Shown here in pieces: positions 54,019-62,668 of a stretch of 64,000 nucleotides of DNA. A model generated the notes under the pieces. The model made no database searches, was not told where the DNA came from, and was given only the letters and a program-made list of their open reading frames with translations. The stretch is from Mesorhizobium amorphae (GTDB lineage Bacteria; Pseudomonadota; Alphaproteobacteria; Rhizobiales; Rhizobiaceae), in NCBI RefSeq assembly GCF_014843845.1, contig NZ_JHQS01000056.1:240713-304712 (forward strand), written 5' to 3'. A program made the position numbers and the translations under genes. Numbering within the stretch: position 1 is the stretch's first letter; every line of letters starts with the position of its first letter.

Positions 54019-54684
54019 ATGACGCGCCGGCTCAGGGAGCTTGTCGCATGGCTTTGGCCGGCAAAGGATGTTCCGCTTCGTTGCCGCTGCGGCCGCGTCA
54101 GCGGCGTCGCCAAAAAAATTGAACCGCATACCGGCTTCCGCTTCACGTGCTACTGCCGGGACTGCCAGGCCTTCGCGCGCTTCCTCGATCGGCCGGACAT
54201 GCTCGACGTCGGCGGCGGCACGGACATCTTCCAGATGCCGGCTGGCCGCGTGACGCTTGCCACGGGCAAGGATGCCGTGCGCTGCCTGCAATTCTCCGAC
54301 AAGGTGCTGCGCTGGTACACCTCTTGTTGCCGGACCCCGATCGGCAACTCGGCCGGCCCGCGCTTCCCGGTGGTCGCCATCACTCATTCCTTCATGTGCC
54401 ACGATGCCGAGCCCCGCGACACGGTGCTCGGCGCGCCGCTTTGCCGGATCCATGAACTCTCCGCCGTCGGCCCGTTGCCACCCAACGCGCCGCCGCCACC
54501 GACGTTCAGCCTCTTTGCTCTGCGCGTCTCAAAACTTCTCTTCTGGTGGCTGCGCGGCCTCGGCCGGCCGAATCCGCTCTTCGACCAGCACACGAACGCC
54601 CCGCTTTCCGTGCCGCGCGTCATCGCGCCGGCCGAGCGCGATGCGCTGGCCGGTGTGCCGATGCCCGCTCGCCTGGAGTCTTGA
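54019..54684 (+). CDS. DUF6151-type GFA-like zinc protein
   Basis: About 221 residues from ATG 54019 (MTRRLRELVAWLWPAKDVPL). Cysteine pairs LRCRCGRVSG, CYCRDCQAF and SCCRTPIGN match the GFA-like fold. A C-terminal hydrophobic segment (FSLFALRVSKLLFWWLRGLG) is typical of the DUF6151 group and may touch the membrane. Upstream residues from 53914 are possible but look non-coding. Function unknown. It is a second protein of this fold in the window, after 51089-51562, without close sequence similarity. Confidence 0.78.
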   Translation: MTRRLRELVAWLWPAKDVPLRCRCGRVSGVAKKIEPHTGFRFTCYCRDCQAFARFLDRPDMLDVGGGTDIFQMPAGRVTLATGKDAVRCLQFSDKVLRWYTSCCRTPIGNSAGPRFPVVAITHSFMCHDAEPRDTVLGAPLCRIHELSAVGPLPPNAPPPPTFSLFALRVSKLLFWWLRGLGRPNPLFDQHTNAPLSVPRVIAPAERDALAGVPMPARLES

Positions 54685-54969
54685 TCCGCCACTTGCTGAC
54701 AAATGATCTGGCTGGCGCGGTCTTTGGAGCCGGGAAGGTGAATCAGCGCATCAGCCAATAAGGCTAAGTGGCGGATATCGCAGGCCGCATGCTCGGCGGT
54801 GGCGCACATCCCTCCAAATTAATTTGCATGCAAATGTTTCGGATTGGCACGGTTTCGTGAAGCACTTCACCGTTCCCCCGTAATCGATCGGATACAGAGG
54901 CATCGCAAAACCGGCGCGGCGTGAGAGGGCAGCACTGCTTTTTCCACCGCCACGATATGGAGGATGTCG

Positions 54970-55122
54970 ATGTTCAAAACCCTTGGCCGAATTGCAGCTG
55001 CTCTCAAGCGAGCCGGCAAGCGCAAAGAGACGATGCGCGCATTGGATAATCTGCCGCCGGAAACCCAGAAGGACATCGGCTGGTCGAAGTCCCCGTCTGA
55101 CGAAATCCGGCTGCCGTTTTAA
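54970..55122 (+). CDS. 50-residue basic protein, DUF1127-like ending
   Basis: A complete small gene: ATG 54970 with GGAGG seven bases upstream, TAA at 55120-55122. The peptide begins MFKTLGRIAAALKRAGKRKE and continues TMRALDNLPPETQKDIGWSK. LxxLPxxxxKDIGxS resembles the DUF1127 core motif, often found in small regulators or RNA-binding peptides of alphaproteobacteria. It is followed by a convergent gene. Expression seems likely given the ribosome site. Confidence 0.7.
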   Translation: MFKTLGRIAAALKRAGKRKETMRALDNLPPETQKDIGWSKSPSDEIRLPF

Positions 55123-55214
55123 CGGGCCGTGCCGGACGCCTTGCTCGAACGCATCCGGCCAGCGGCGTCCGGTCGCCTCTCGCCCAACCACCACCGCAGC
55201 GCCGCGATCACGGA

Positions 55215-55763
55215 TCAGCGCTGCCTGGCTTCGTCCGATGTCCATACGGGCTTGAAAGACACCGTCTTCAGGCCCGCGTTTCGGACCCGATCGACAAACA
55301 CGTCGTTGACGAACACGGAAGACGCGCGCATCGGCAGCTTGAAGATCTCGGCATTGCCGATCCGGTCCGCATGGAACGCGTAGCGTTCGATTGCGAGGAT
55401 GTCGCCGTCCTCGAAAGTGACGATCTGCGACCGCTCCTTGTCCAGCGCGTCGATCACATTGGTGACGTTGAAGAGCCAGACCTCTTCGCCGCGAAGCGGC
55501 AGCAACTGGCCATAGGGCTGCAATGATGCCGCCAGCGCATCGACGGCGGGCTTGCGCAGCAGCGGTGCGTGTTCGCCAAGCCAGGGGAAGTCCGAATAGA
55601 GGTAGACGCGGTCGTCGTCGGCGATGCGCTGCATGACCGGCGGATCCCATGTGTCGAGAACCCTTCCATCCAGGCCGAAGAAGAACTCGAAGTAACTGTC
55701 ATCAACCGGCAGGATCCACTCCTGATCCTCCAGGACCGCGAACTCGTAGAGGCTGATCGGCAT
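55215..55763 (-). CDS. Imm11/DUF1629-like hypothetical protein
   Basis: About 182 residues from ATG 55763 (MPISLYEFAVLEDQEWILPV), behind AAGGA. The C-terminal part SSVFVNDVFVDRVRNAGLKT followed by VSFKPVW has the look of the Imm11/DUF1629 group, several of which are immunity proteins of toxin systems. No toxin gene is adjacent, so an immunity role is not supported here. It is divergent from the thioredoxin-reductase-like gene, 92 bases away. Confidence 0.7.
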   Translation of the reverse strand: MPISLYEFAVLEDQEWILPVDDSYFEFFFGLDGRVLDTWDPPVMQRIADDDRVYLYSDFPWLGEHAPLLRKPAVDALAASLQPYGQLLPLRGEEVWLFNVTNVIDALDKERSQIVTFEDGDILAIERYAFHADRIGNAEIFKLPMRASSVFVNDVFVDRVRNAGLKTVSFKPVWTSDEARQR

Positions 55764-55855
55764 CGGTCGGTATCCTTGCGCCAGGGGTAACGCTCTCCGC
55801 CTTTTTCTGTTGATCGCGGCCAAAAAACAACGCTAATTGATGCCTGCGAGGGGCC

Positions 55856-57520
55856 ATGCTGACAGTTGATGAAGTGGGAGCGATCCCGTTGTTTTCGGGT
55901 CTGCCGGCGGTCGAGCTGGAGCGCCTGGCGCGGATGGCGGCCGACCTTCATCTCAGCCCCGGAGAGTTCGCGGTCCACGAGGGCGGAGAGGCAGCGCTCT
56001 TTGCGGTTCTCGCCGGCAAGATCGAAGTCGTGAAAACTTTCGACGGCGTCGAGCGGACGCTCGGCTGGCGGTTGCCGGGAACGATCTTCGGCGAGGTGCC
56101 GATCGCGCTTGGCTCGGGTTTTCCGGGCGGCTATCGCGCCGCCGAACCGTCCCGCGTCATGCGCATCGAGGTCCAGCAATACTATTCCATCGCGGCGGTT
56201 TCGAAGGATCTCGCCCAGAAGGTCAGCGCGCTGGCCCGCGAGCGCATGGGCGGGCTGCAGAGCGTCACCGCCGAGCCGCAGAAGCCGCGCGTCACCCTGG
56301 TCGGCCACCGTTGGGACACGGCCTGCGGCGACCTGCGCCGGTTTCTCGCCCGCAACCAGATCTCGTTCACCTGGCTGCTGCCCGACACGTCGGATGCCGA
56401 GGCCTTCTGGTCCGCCCAAGGCAGGCCGGCTCAGGATGGTCCCGTCGCCCTTCTGGCGGACGGTGAGATCGTCGAAAGACCCGCCGTGCGCGATCTGGCC
56501 ATTCGTCTGGGGTTGCAGACGCGCCCGCGTGCCGACGAATACGATGTCGCGATCGTCGGCGGCGGGCCGGCCGGTCTTGCCGCGGCGGTCTATGGCGCCT
56601 CCGAGGGCTTGCGCACCATCGTCGTCGAGCGCGAGGCGCCCGGCGGGCAGGCCGGCACGTCGTCGCGCATCGAGAATTATCTCGGTTTTCCGAGCGGCAT
56701 CTCCGGCGACGAGCTTGCCAGCCGCGCGCTGCAGCAGGCAAAACGGCTCGGCGCCGAAATCCTGGTCACCCGCTCGGTCGCCGGCATCGATCCGGCGACG
56801 CATGAGGTCGTGCTCGACGGCACCGATGTCGTGCGCGCCCGCAGCCTCATCCTGGCCACCGGCGTCGCCTGGCGCCGCCTCGCCATCGACGGGTTCGACC
56901 GGCTGATCGGCAAGGGCGTCTATTATGGCGCCGCGCGCAGCGAGGCGAGCAGCACGCATGGCCAGGATGTCTACCTGATCGGCGCCGGCAATTCGGCCGG
57001 CCAGGCGGCGATGCATTTTTCCGGCCATGCGCGCAGCGTGACGCTGCTGGTGCGCGGCCCGTCGCTTGCCGACAGCATGTCCCACTATCTGATCGAGCAG
57101 CTCAGGGCGAAATCGAACGTAAAGGTCCGGCTTCGCTCCGAAGTCCAGGCCGTGCACGGCGAGACGTATCTGACGGCGATCGACATTCTCGACAAGACCG
57201 GCAACGAGGTGAGCCGGCACGAGTGCGGCGGGCTGTTCGTGTTCATCGGCGCCAACGCCGAGACCGAGTGGCTGCCGGCCGAGGTCGCGCGCGATGCGCG
57301 CGGCTATGTGCTGACCGGCGACGACGTGAAGAAGGCCGGGCACTGGTCGCATGGCCGCGACCCCTACCTGCTCGAGACCAGCGCGCCCGGAATCTTCGCC
57401 TGCGGCGATGTGCGGCTGAGCCCGGTCAAGCGGGTCGCCTCTGCGGTCGGTGAGGGCAGCATGGCCATCGCCTTCGTCCACCAGTATCTGGCCAATGAGG
57501 GCAAGACCCAGCGCGGTTGA
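55856..57520 (+). CDS. cyclic-nucleotide-type domain fused to thioredoxin-reductase-like flavoprotein
   Basis: A 554-residue protein. Residues 1-125 form a CRP/CNB-like domain (IPLFSGLPAVELERLARMAA). A thioredoxin-like segment of about 75 residues follows (VTLVGHRWDTACGDLRRFLA). Residues 228-545 form an FAD/NAD(P) oxidoreductase: VAIVGGGPAGLAAAVYGASE, GGQAGTSSRIENYLGFP, LIGAGNSAGQAAMHFSG and FACGDVR. The C-x-x-C redox pair of thioredoxin reductase is missing (GKGVYYGAARSEAS instead), so the electron acceptor must differ. Such fusions are known in actinobacteria and rhizobia. A mini-gene follows 77 bases downstream. Confidence 0.88.
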   Translation: MLTVDEVGAIPLFSGLPAVELERLARMAADLHLSPGEFAVHEGGEAALFAVLAGKIEVVKTFDGVERTLGWRLPGTIFGEVPIALGSGFPGGYRAAEPSRVMRIEVQQYYSIAAVSKDLAQKVSALARERMGGLQSVTAEPQKPRVTLVGHRWDTACGDLRRFLARNQISFTWLLPDTSDAEAFWSAQGRPAQDGPVALLADGEIVERPAVRDLAIRLGLQTRPRADEYDVAIVGGGPAGLAAAVYGASEGLRTIVVEREAPGGQAGTSSRIENYLGFPSGISGDELASRALQQAKRLGAEILVTRSVAGIDPATHEVVLDGTDVVRARSLILATGVAWRRLAIDGFDRLIGKGVYYGAARSEASSTHGQDVYLIGAGNSAGQAAMHFSGHARSVTLLVRGPSLADSMSHYLIEQLRAKSNVKVRLRSEVQAVHGETYLTAIDILDKTGNEVSRHECGGLFVFIGANAETEWLPAEVARDARGYVLTGDDVKKAGHWSHGRDPYLLETSAPGIFACGDVRLSPVKRVASAVGEGSMAIAFVHQYLANEGKTQRG

Positions 57521-57597
57521 GGCTGATGGCCGGACCGCCCGCCTGCTTGAGGCCAGCCTCATTGCCTCAGCCTTTGGGCCAAGCAGGGGAACGCGCG

Positions 57598-57690
57598 ATG
57601 AAGAAACAATACTCGAAGCCCATACTGGTCAGAAAAGGCCGGCTCTCGGCCCAGACCGCTCAGCAGGCCGGTTCGCAGGCACCGGATTAA
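57598..57690 (+). CDS. lasso-leader-like mini-gene, copy 5 (dispersed)
   Basis: A 30-residue peptide: MKKQYSKPILVRKGRLSAQT, then AQQAGSQAPD. It fits Y-x2-P-x-L-x3-G-x5-T exactly and is clearly homologous to the tandem array at 45366-46014. AGGGGA precedes the ATG. If the core begins after T-A, aspartate falls at position 9, the usual ring-closing place, but there is no tail beyond it and the first core residue would be glutamine. A RIME-like element lies directly downstream. Confidence 0.75.
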   Translation: MKKQYSKPILVRKGRLSAQTAQQAGSQAPD

Positions 57691-57739
57691 CACCGGCGCA
57701 ACCGCCTAGAGCGGTTCAACGTTTCACGGAAACGCAGAA

Positions 57740-57812
57740 CCGCTCTATCTCTTTGTTTTCACGCAATTCCGGACGGAAAACCGCTGCGCACTTTTCCTGG
57801 AATTGCTCTAAG
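57740..57812 (+). repeat. RIME-like intergenic element, copy 3
   Basis: CGCTCTATCTCTTTGTTTTC, ACGCAATTCCGGACGGAAAA and CACTTTTCCTGGAATTGCTC match the copies at 46322 and 53788. Like copy 1 it sits next to a lasso-leader-like mini-gene. Confidence 0.8.
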
Positions 57813-57937
57813 ATCGTCATCTGATACGCAAGGACGGAACTGACGCCGGCCAGCCTAGCTGGCGCGCCAACCGCGGTATATTTCGGGACCCGGCAGCACG
57901 GGCACCGTTCGATCGAGCCGTGCTGCCTTCAGGCCGC

Positions 57938-58252
57938 TCAGCCGGCAGGCTTGTAAGAGCCGGCAGCCTTTTTGGCGGCGGCGAGCACCCCCTTCATGTC
58001 GAGTTCTTCGAGGATGACGAGGTCGCTCACCGAACCGCTGGCCCGCACCGCGAGGGCCATGCCCATCCCGGCGGACTGGTCCGGCACCTCGCCGTTGACG
58101 ACGACGTCGTATATGCCGCGCGTAAACATCAAACTGGTCATCTTGCCGCCAACGCTTTCGAACAGTGCCTTGATTGCGGCTTCCCGGTCTGATCCCTGCA
58201 TCAGTCCCTTGGCGGCGTGGGGTTCATAGTTTGCCAATATGGTAACCTTCAT
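57938..58252 (-). CDS. GYD-domain protein
   Basis: About 104 residues from ATG 58252, behind GGAGGAG. KVTILANYEPHAAKGLMQGS at the start and TRGIYDVVVNGEVPDQSAGM in the middle match the GYD domain, a ferredoxin-like fold of unknown role (here G-I-Y-D at the G-Y-D position). The C-terminal helix is basic. It is a single gene between a repeat and the sulfotransferase gene. Confidence 0.83.
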   Translation of the reverse strand: MKVTILANYEPHAAKGLMQGSDREAAIKALFESVGGKMTSLMFTRGIYDVVVNGEVPDQSAGMGMALAVRASGSVSDLVILEELDMKGVLAAAKKAAGSYKPAG

Positions 58253-58450
58253 GGCTGTCTCCTCCAAATATCGTTGTCTCAGGCTGCTCAAACGTTTGAG
58301 CAGCACGGAGGTGCTTGTCTTTTCACTGACATTTGACGTGGCCTGTGGACCGCCTGGGCAGCCATGGCCAACGGCAGTTCATGACCGGAGCAACGCTTCG
58401 GTCTGCAGCAATATGCGCTTATTCTAATATAACGACAATCCCGCCGCGCT

Positions 58451-59191
58451 CTACCCCAGCCACCACCACAGCGCCGCAATGACCGCCACTATGCCGGCAA
58501 TCGACAGCCCCAGCATGATGTAGGCGCCTTTGATGATATCGCCGATGATCTTCTTGAGGCTGGCGCGGTCGTTGAGGTTGGGGAAAGGCTCGTTCGGGTG
58601 CGCCACGCCGAGGAAGTCGCAGAGCGGCGCCCAGCCGTCGGTCACCTTGAACACCAGCAGCTTTTCCGGCGGCACCGCCGCCTTCACCTCCTCGGCGTAG
58701 GCATTGTAGCGCGCCACCGCCTTGGCGCGGTCGTCCATCACGCCGGCCAAGGCGCGGCCCCACACCAGCTTGCTCGACATGTCGCCGAATTTTCGGCCGA
58801 ACGGCGTCAGCCACTCCAGCACCTTGAACTGCCAGACATTCTCGGTGAAGTAGATCGTGTCGATCGTGCTCTCGTACCAGGCTTCGGCGCCGCGCGGATG
58901 CAGCGTCAACAGCACCTTGGCGTCGGGATAGGCGGCCAGCAATTCCTTCCACACGCAGCAACCGGGATTGTCGACGGTGGCCGTGTAGTTGGCGAACACC
59001 TGGTTCCAGTCATGCTGGCTCCCGGGCGGGCTGTTCGCCACCTTGCGCCAGAAGTCGAGATGGCCCTTGTTGGCCTTGTTGAGGATGACTTCCTGCACGT
59101 GATAGCTCGGAAAACCGAGCCTGTTCAGCGCGGCAAAGGTCGACCACGTGCCGGTGCGGCCGAATCCGGCCCCGATGAGTTTGAGCGCCAT
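58451..59191 (-). CDS. sulfotransferase-family protein with C-terminal membrane helix
   Basis: A 246-residue protein. LIGAGFGRTGTWSTFAALNR at the N-terminus contains the 5'-phosphosulfate loop (GFGRTGT). KVLLTLHPRGAEAWYESTID is the 3'-phosphate region, and VFKVTDGWAPLCDFLGV is shared with the gene at the left edge of the window. A single membrane helix (about 223-245, MLGLSIAGIVAVIAALWWW) ends the protein, so it may be tail-anchored. The substrate is unknown. Proteins of this group are sometimes annotated as NAD-dependent epimerases by mistake. Confidence 0.85.
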   Translation of the reverse strand: MALKLIGAGFGRTGTWSTFAALNRLGFPSYHVQEVILNKANKGHLDFWRKVANSPPGSQHDWNQVFANYTATVDNPGCCVWKELLAAYPDAKVLLTLHPRGAEAWYESTIDTIYFTENVWQFKVLEWLTPFGRKFGDMSSKLVWGRALAGVMDDRAKAVARYNAYAEEVKAAVPPEKLLVFKVTDGWAPLCDFLGVAHPNEPFPNLNDRASLKKIIGDIIKGAYIMLGLSIAGIVAVIAALWWWLG

Positions 59192-59448
59192 TCCCGTTCC
59201 CCCCTTATTGGACCGCTGTTCTTTTTATGCGGATCCATCCGAAACGAGGTTGCATCGACCCCGGCAAGCGCGCAACAAATTTCCATGCGCAACCAATAGA
59301 ACGTGAATTTTTGCTTTGGGCCACGCGGAAGGACCTTCTGGCTATTCCAGCGGGCGGGGGAGCCTGATAATAGGTCAGCCAGATTGACCTAATTGTGCCC
59401 GAGCTGATCCCGGTCATGCTCGAGGAAGAAATCCACGGGGAGGTGGCT

Positions 59449-60657
59449 GTGACATTGATGGACCTCTTGGCGTCGCGCTCGTCGCGCATGAAGGCGTCGG
59501 AAATCCGCGAGCTGCTGAAACTGCTCGACCAGCCCGACATCATCTCCTTCGCCGGCGGCATCCCCGACCCGGCGCTGTTTCCGACCGAAGCCATATCCGA
59601 TGCCTATGCTTCGGTGCTCGGCGGCGCCGAGGCGGGGGCGGCACTGCAGTATCAGGTCAGCGAAGGCTATCTGCCGCTCAGAAAATGGCTGGCCGGCCAG
59701 ATGAGCAGGCTCGGCGTCGCCTGCGACGAGCACAACATCTTCATCACCTCGGGCTCGCAGCAGGCGCTGGATTATCTCGGCAAGCTGTTCCTCTCGCCCC
59801 GCGACACGGCTTTGGTCACCTGGCCGACCTATCTCGGCGCGCTGCAGGCCTTCAACGCCTATGAGCCGCGCTACGACCGGCTGACGCCGGACGGCGGCAA
59901 CATGACGCCCGCGGCCTACCATGCAGCCGCCGCTGCCGCCGGCGGCAAGGTGAAGTTTGCCTATCTGGTGCCGGATTTCGCCAACCCGACCGGCGAGACG
60001 CTGAGCTTCAGGCAGCGCGAGGCGGTGCTCGATCTCGCCTCGGAGCTCGACATCGCCGTCATCGAGGACGCCGCCTATCGCGCGCTGCGCTATGACGGCG
60101 AGGGCGTGGCGCCGATCCTGGCGATCGACTGCGCGCGTTCCGGCGGCATCGAAAACGCCCGCACGCTCTACTGCGGCTCGTTCTCGAAAATCTTGTCGCC
60201 GGGCATGCGCGTCGGCTGGGTCTGCGCGCCGCGCCGTGTGGTGGAACGCCTGGTGCTGATGAAGCAGGCTTCCGACCTGCACAGCCCCTCGATCAACCAG
60301 GTGGCCATGCATCGCGCCGCCGAAGCCGTATTCGACCATCAGGTGGGCAAGCTCATCGGCGCCTATCGGGAACGCCGCGACGGCCTGCTCGGCGCGCTCG
60401 AGGCCAACATGCCCAAGGGCGTGACCTGGAGCCGGCCGGATGGCGGCATGTTCGTCTGGGTGACGCTGCCCGAAGGCACCGACGCCACCGCGCTGCTCGC
60501 CCGCTCGGTCAAGGAGGCGCGCGTCGCCTTCGTGCCGGGCAACGCCTTCTTCGCCGACGGTTCGGGCCGCAACACGCTGCGGCTGAGCTTTACGCTGGCG
60601 GACAAGCGCGCGGTGGAAGAGGGCATACCGAGGCTGGCGGCGCTGCTGAAGGGGTAG
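59449..60657 (+). CDS. PLP-dependent aminotransferase (class I/II, LysN/KAT-like)
   Basis: About 402 residues. GTG 59449 is preceded at five bases by GGGGAGG; ATG 59458 is also possible. ISFAGGIPDPALFPTEAISD is the family's N-terminal signature. VPDFANPTGET, VIEDAAYRALRYDG (PLP-binding D and Y) and GSFSKILSPGMRVGWV (Schiff-base lysine in SFSK) are intact. It resembles 2-aminoadipate and aromatic aminotransferases. An ordinary metabolic gene; no operon partner is evident. Confidence 0.9.
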   Translation: MTLMDLLASRSSRMKASEIRELLKLLDQPDIISFAGGIPDPALFPTEAISDAYASVLGGAEAGAALQYQVSEGYLPLRKWLAGQMSRLGVACDEHNIFITSGSQQALDYLGKLFLSPRDTALVTWPTYLGALQAFNAYEPRYDRLTPDGGNMTPAAYHAAAAAAGGKVKFAYLVPDFANPTGETLSFRQREAVLDLASELDIAVIEDAAYRALRYDGEGVAPILAIDCARSGGIENARTLYCGSFSKILSPGMRVGWVCAPRRVVERLVLMKQASDLHSPSINQVAMHRAAEAVFDHQVGKLIGAYRERRDGLLGALEANMPKGVTWSRPDGGMFVWVTLPEGTDATALLARSVKEARVAFVPGNAFFADGSGRNTLRLSFTLADKRAVEEGIPRLAALLKG

Positions 60658-60728
60658 GGGCAGCTCGGCTGTCTCGATACCATCGAACCTCTTGAGCCCT
60701 CCGCCGGGAGGTGACAGGTTGGCGCGCC

Positions 60729-61532
60729 ATGGCCGCCGCGTCGACATCGCCCCGCATCATCCTGCTCATCGGCAGCGCGCCCGATGTGGTACGCTGCGAG
60801 GGCTGGCCGAAGGCGGCCTTCAGCCGGATCGTCGCCATCAACAATGCCTGGCGCGTGCGCCCCGACTGGGATTTCCTCGTTCATTCCGGCGATTTTCCAC
60901 CGGACCGGCTGCCGCCGCCGCAGATGCTGCGCCAGGCGCAGATCTTCAGCGCAGCGCACTACGTGCCGGCTCAGAACAGCTTTGGCGGCTTCGTCTATGC
61001 CGGCGGCACCATGGCGATGACGGCGGCCTACTGGGCCATCCACAGCCAGAAGCCGGACGTGCTCGCCTTCCTTGGCTGCGACATGATCTACGACCAGCCG
61101 GAAAAGACGCATTTCTACGGCATCGGCCGCGCCGATCCGCTGCGTGACGACCCGACGCTGCGTAACCTCGAGGCCAAATCCGCCCGCCTGCTTCTCCAGG
61201 CGCTGCGGTGGCAATGCCTGTGCATCAACCTGTCCGACCTGCCGCGCAGCCGGCTGATCTTTCCGCGCCTGACCCTCGAAGAATTGCAAGGCCTTTCACA
61301 GGCCGGTATCGCCCGGATGCAGGCCAAAATCCTGGCCGGCATCGAGCTCGACACGGCCGACAAGGCCGAGCAGGTCGAGCAGGATCTCGGCTATTTCTAC
61401 GAGGACGGCATGTACTGGAACCACCTAGACGAGATCGACGAGACGCGCCTGGCGGATATAGACAGGCTGTGGATGTCAGCCGTCGGGGACCTCACGGCCC
61501 GGCCCGCCGAGCAATGCAGCGCTGCGGAGTAG
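60729..61532 (+). CDS. conserved-looking hypothetical protein
   Basis: About 267 residues from ATG 60729; GTG 60711 is an alternative but touches the ribosome site. IILLIGSAPDV near the start suggests a Rossmann-like fold, and VLAFLGCDMIYDQPEKTHFY resembles the DUF115 or glycosyltransferase-like pattern, but neither is secure. LGYFYEDGMYWNHLDEIDET near the end is distinctive. No signal or membrane segment. Its stop lies in a short tandem duplication. Confidence 0.72.
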   Translation: MAAASTSPRIILLIGSAPDVVRCEGWPKAAFSRIVAINNAWRVRPDWDFLVHSGDFPPDRLPPPQMLRQAQIFSAAHYVPAQNSFGGFVYAGGTMAMTAAYWAIHSQKPDVLAFLGCDMIYDQPEKTHFYGIGRADPLRDDPTLRNLEAKSARLLLQALRWQCLCINLSDLPRSRLIFPRLTLEELQGLSQAGIARMQAKILAGIELDTADKAEQVEQDLGYFYEDGMYWNHLDEIDETRLADIDRLWMSAVGDLTARPAEQCSAAE

Positions 61533-61573
61533 TCCTTAATTTGACGGCTGCGGAGTAGTCCTTAATTTTGACG
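61521..61573 (+). repeat. 26/27-base tandem duplication at a gene end
   Basis: GCTGCGGAGTAGTCCTTAAT followed by TTGACG occurs twice in a row (61521-61546 and 61547-61573), the second copy with one extra T. The duplication includes the stop codon of the upstream gene and so does not change the protein. Confidence 0.85.
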
Positions 61574-61599
61574 TTGGAGATTGGCGAAGGCGGGGCGAC

Positions 61600-61795
61600 A
61601 TCCGATCTCCCCCCTTGTGGGGGAGATGTCTGGCAAGACAGAGGGGGGCGCTGTCCCGCCAGCCTTTCAGGGTACCTTGGCCACGCCCTGGACTTGTTCT
61701 GGTATCTTGAAGTTTAGAGGATGGCGATCCTTCGCGCCCCCCTCTGGCCTGCCGGCCATCTCCCCCACGAGGGGGGAGATCGGCAGCGTCAGCCG
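61600..61795. repeat. inverted-arm intergenic repeat, copy D
   Basis: Left arm 61600-61660 and right arm 61730-61795 with the family's CCCCTTGTGGGGGAGATG and CCCCACGAGGGGGGAGAT hairpins. It ends just before the convergent GST gene. Confidence 0.85.
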
Positions 61796-61801
61796 CTCAG
61801 C

Positions 61802-62668
61802 CTACTCCGCCGCCAGCTTGTCCTGCGTCTTCGTTTCGAAATCGCTGGCGTCGTGGCGTTCGTGCAGCTGCATGGCCGGGTCGCCGAAGGCGCGGTTGAC
61901 CATGCGCCCGCGCTTCACCGCCGGCCGGGCGTCGATGGCGTCGGCCCAGCGTTGCACGTGCTTGTATTCCTGCACGGCCAGGAACTCGCCGGAATCATTG
62001 TACATGCGGCCCTTGGCGAGCCCGCCATACCAGGGCCACACCGCCATGTCGGCGATCGTGTAGTCTGCGCCGCCGAGATATTCGCTTTCCGCCAGCCGAC
62101 GGTCGAGCACGTCCATCTGCCGCTTGGTCTCCATGGCGAAGCGGTCGATGGCGTATTCGATCTTTTCCGGCGCATAGGCGTAGAAATGGCCGAAGCCGCC
62201 GCCGAGATAGGGGGCGGAGCCCATCTGCCAGAACAGCCATGACAGCGCCTCGGTGCGCGCCGCCCGCTCGGTCGGCAGGAATTCGCCGAACTTTTCGGCG
62301 AGATAGACCAGGATCGAGCCGGATTCGAACACGCGGATCGGCTTCGGTTCGCTGTAGTCCATCAGCGCTGGGATCTTGGAGTTGGGATTGACCCCGACAA
62401 AGCCGCTACCGAACTGGTCGCCATCGTTGATGCGGATCAGCCAGGCGTCGTATTCGGCGCCCTTGTGGCCACGCGCCAGAAGCTCCTCCAGCATGATCGT
62501 CACCTTGACGCCGTTCGGCGTCCCCAGCGAGTAGAGCTGCAGCGGATGCTTGCCGACCGGCAGTTCCTTGTCATGCGTCGGTCCGGCGATCGGCCGGTTG
62601 ATGCTGGCGAAGGTGCCGCCATTCGCCTTGTTCCAGGTCCATACTTTCGGCGGTGTGTATTGGTTCAT
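61802..62668 (-). CDS. yghU: YghU-type glutathione transferase/disulfide-bond oxidoreductase
   Basis: A 288-residue protein of the Nu-class GST group. The N-terminal extension (YTPPKVWTWNKANGGTFASI, then NRPIAGPTHDKELPVGKHPL) is diagnostic. SLGTPNGVKVTIMLEELLA, NPNSKIPALMD and ESGSILVYLAEKFGEFLPTE form the glutathione site. QMGSAPYLGGGFGHFY and the tail are also typical. It reduces disulfides or organic hydroperoxides. It is full length. Confidence 0.93.
   Translation of the reverse strand: MNQYTPPKVWTWNKANGGTFASINRPIAGPTHDKELPVGKHPLQLYSLGTPNGVKVTIMLEELLARGHKGAEYDAWLIRINDGDQFGSGFVGVNPNSKIPALMDYSEPKPIRVFESGSILVYLAEKFGEFLPTERAARTEALSWLFWQMGSAPYLGGGFGHFYAYAPEKIEYAIDRFAMETKRQMDVLDRRLAESEYLGGADYTIADMAVWPWYGGLAKGRMYNDSGEFLAVQEYKHVQRWADAIDARPAVKRGRMVNRAFGDPAMQLHERHDASDFETKTQDKLAAE

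Noticed and set aside
55215..55763. Toxin-immunity pair based on the Imm11-like protein
   Set aside because: No polymorphic toxin or secretion gene is adjacent; the similarity is weak and by eye.
55454..57562. 702-codon open frame on the minus strand
   Set aside because: Antisense to the thioredoxin-reductase-like gene; it also overlaps the Imm11-like gene in another frame.
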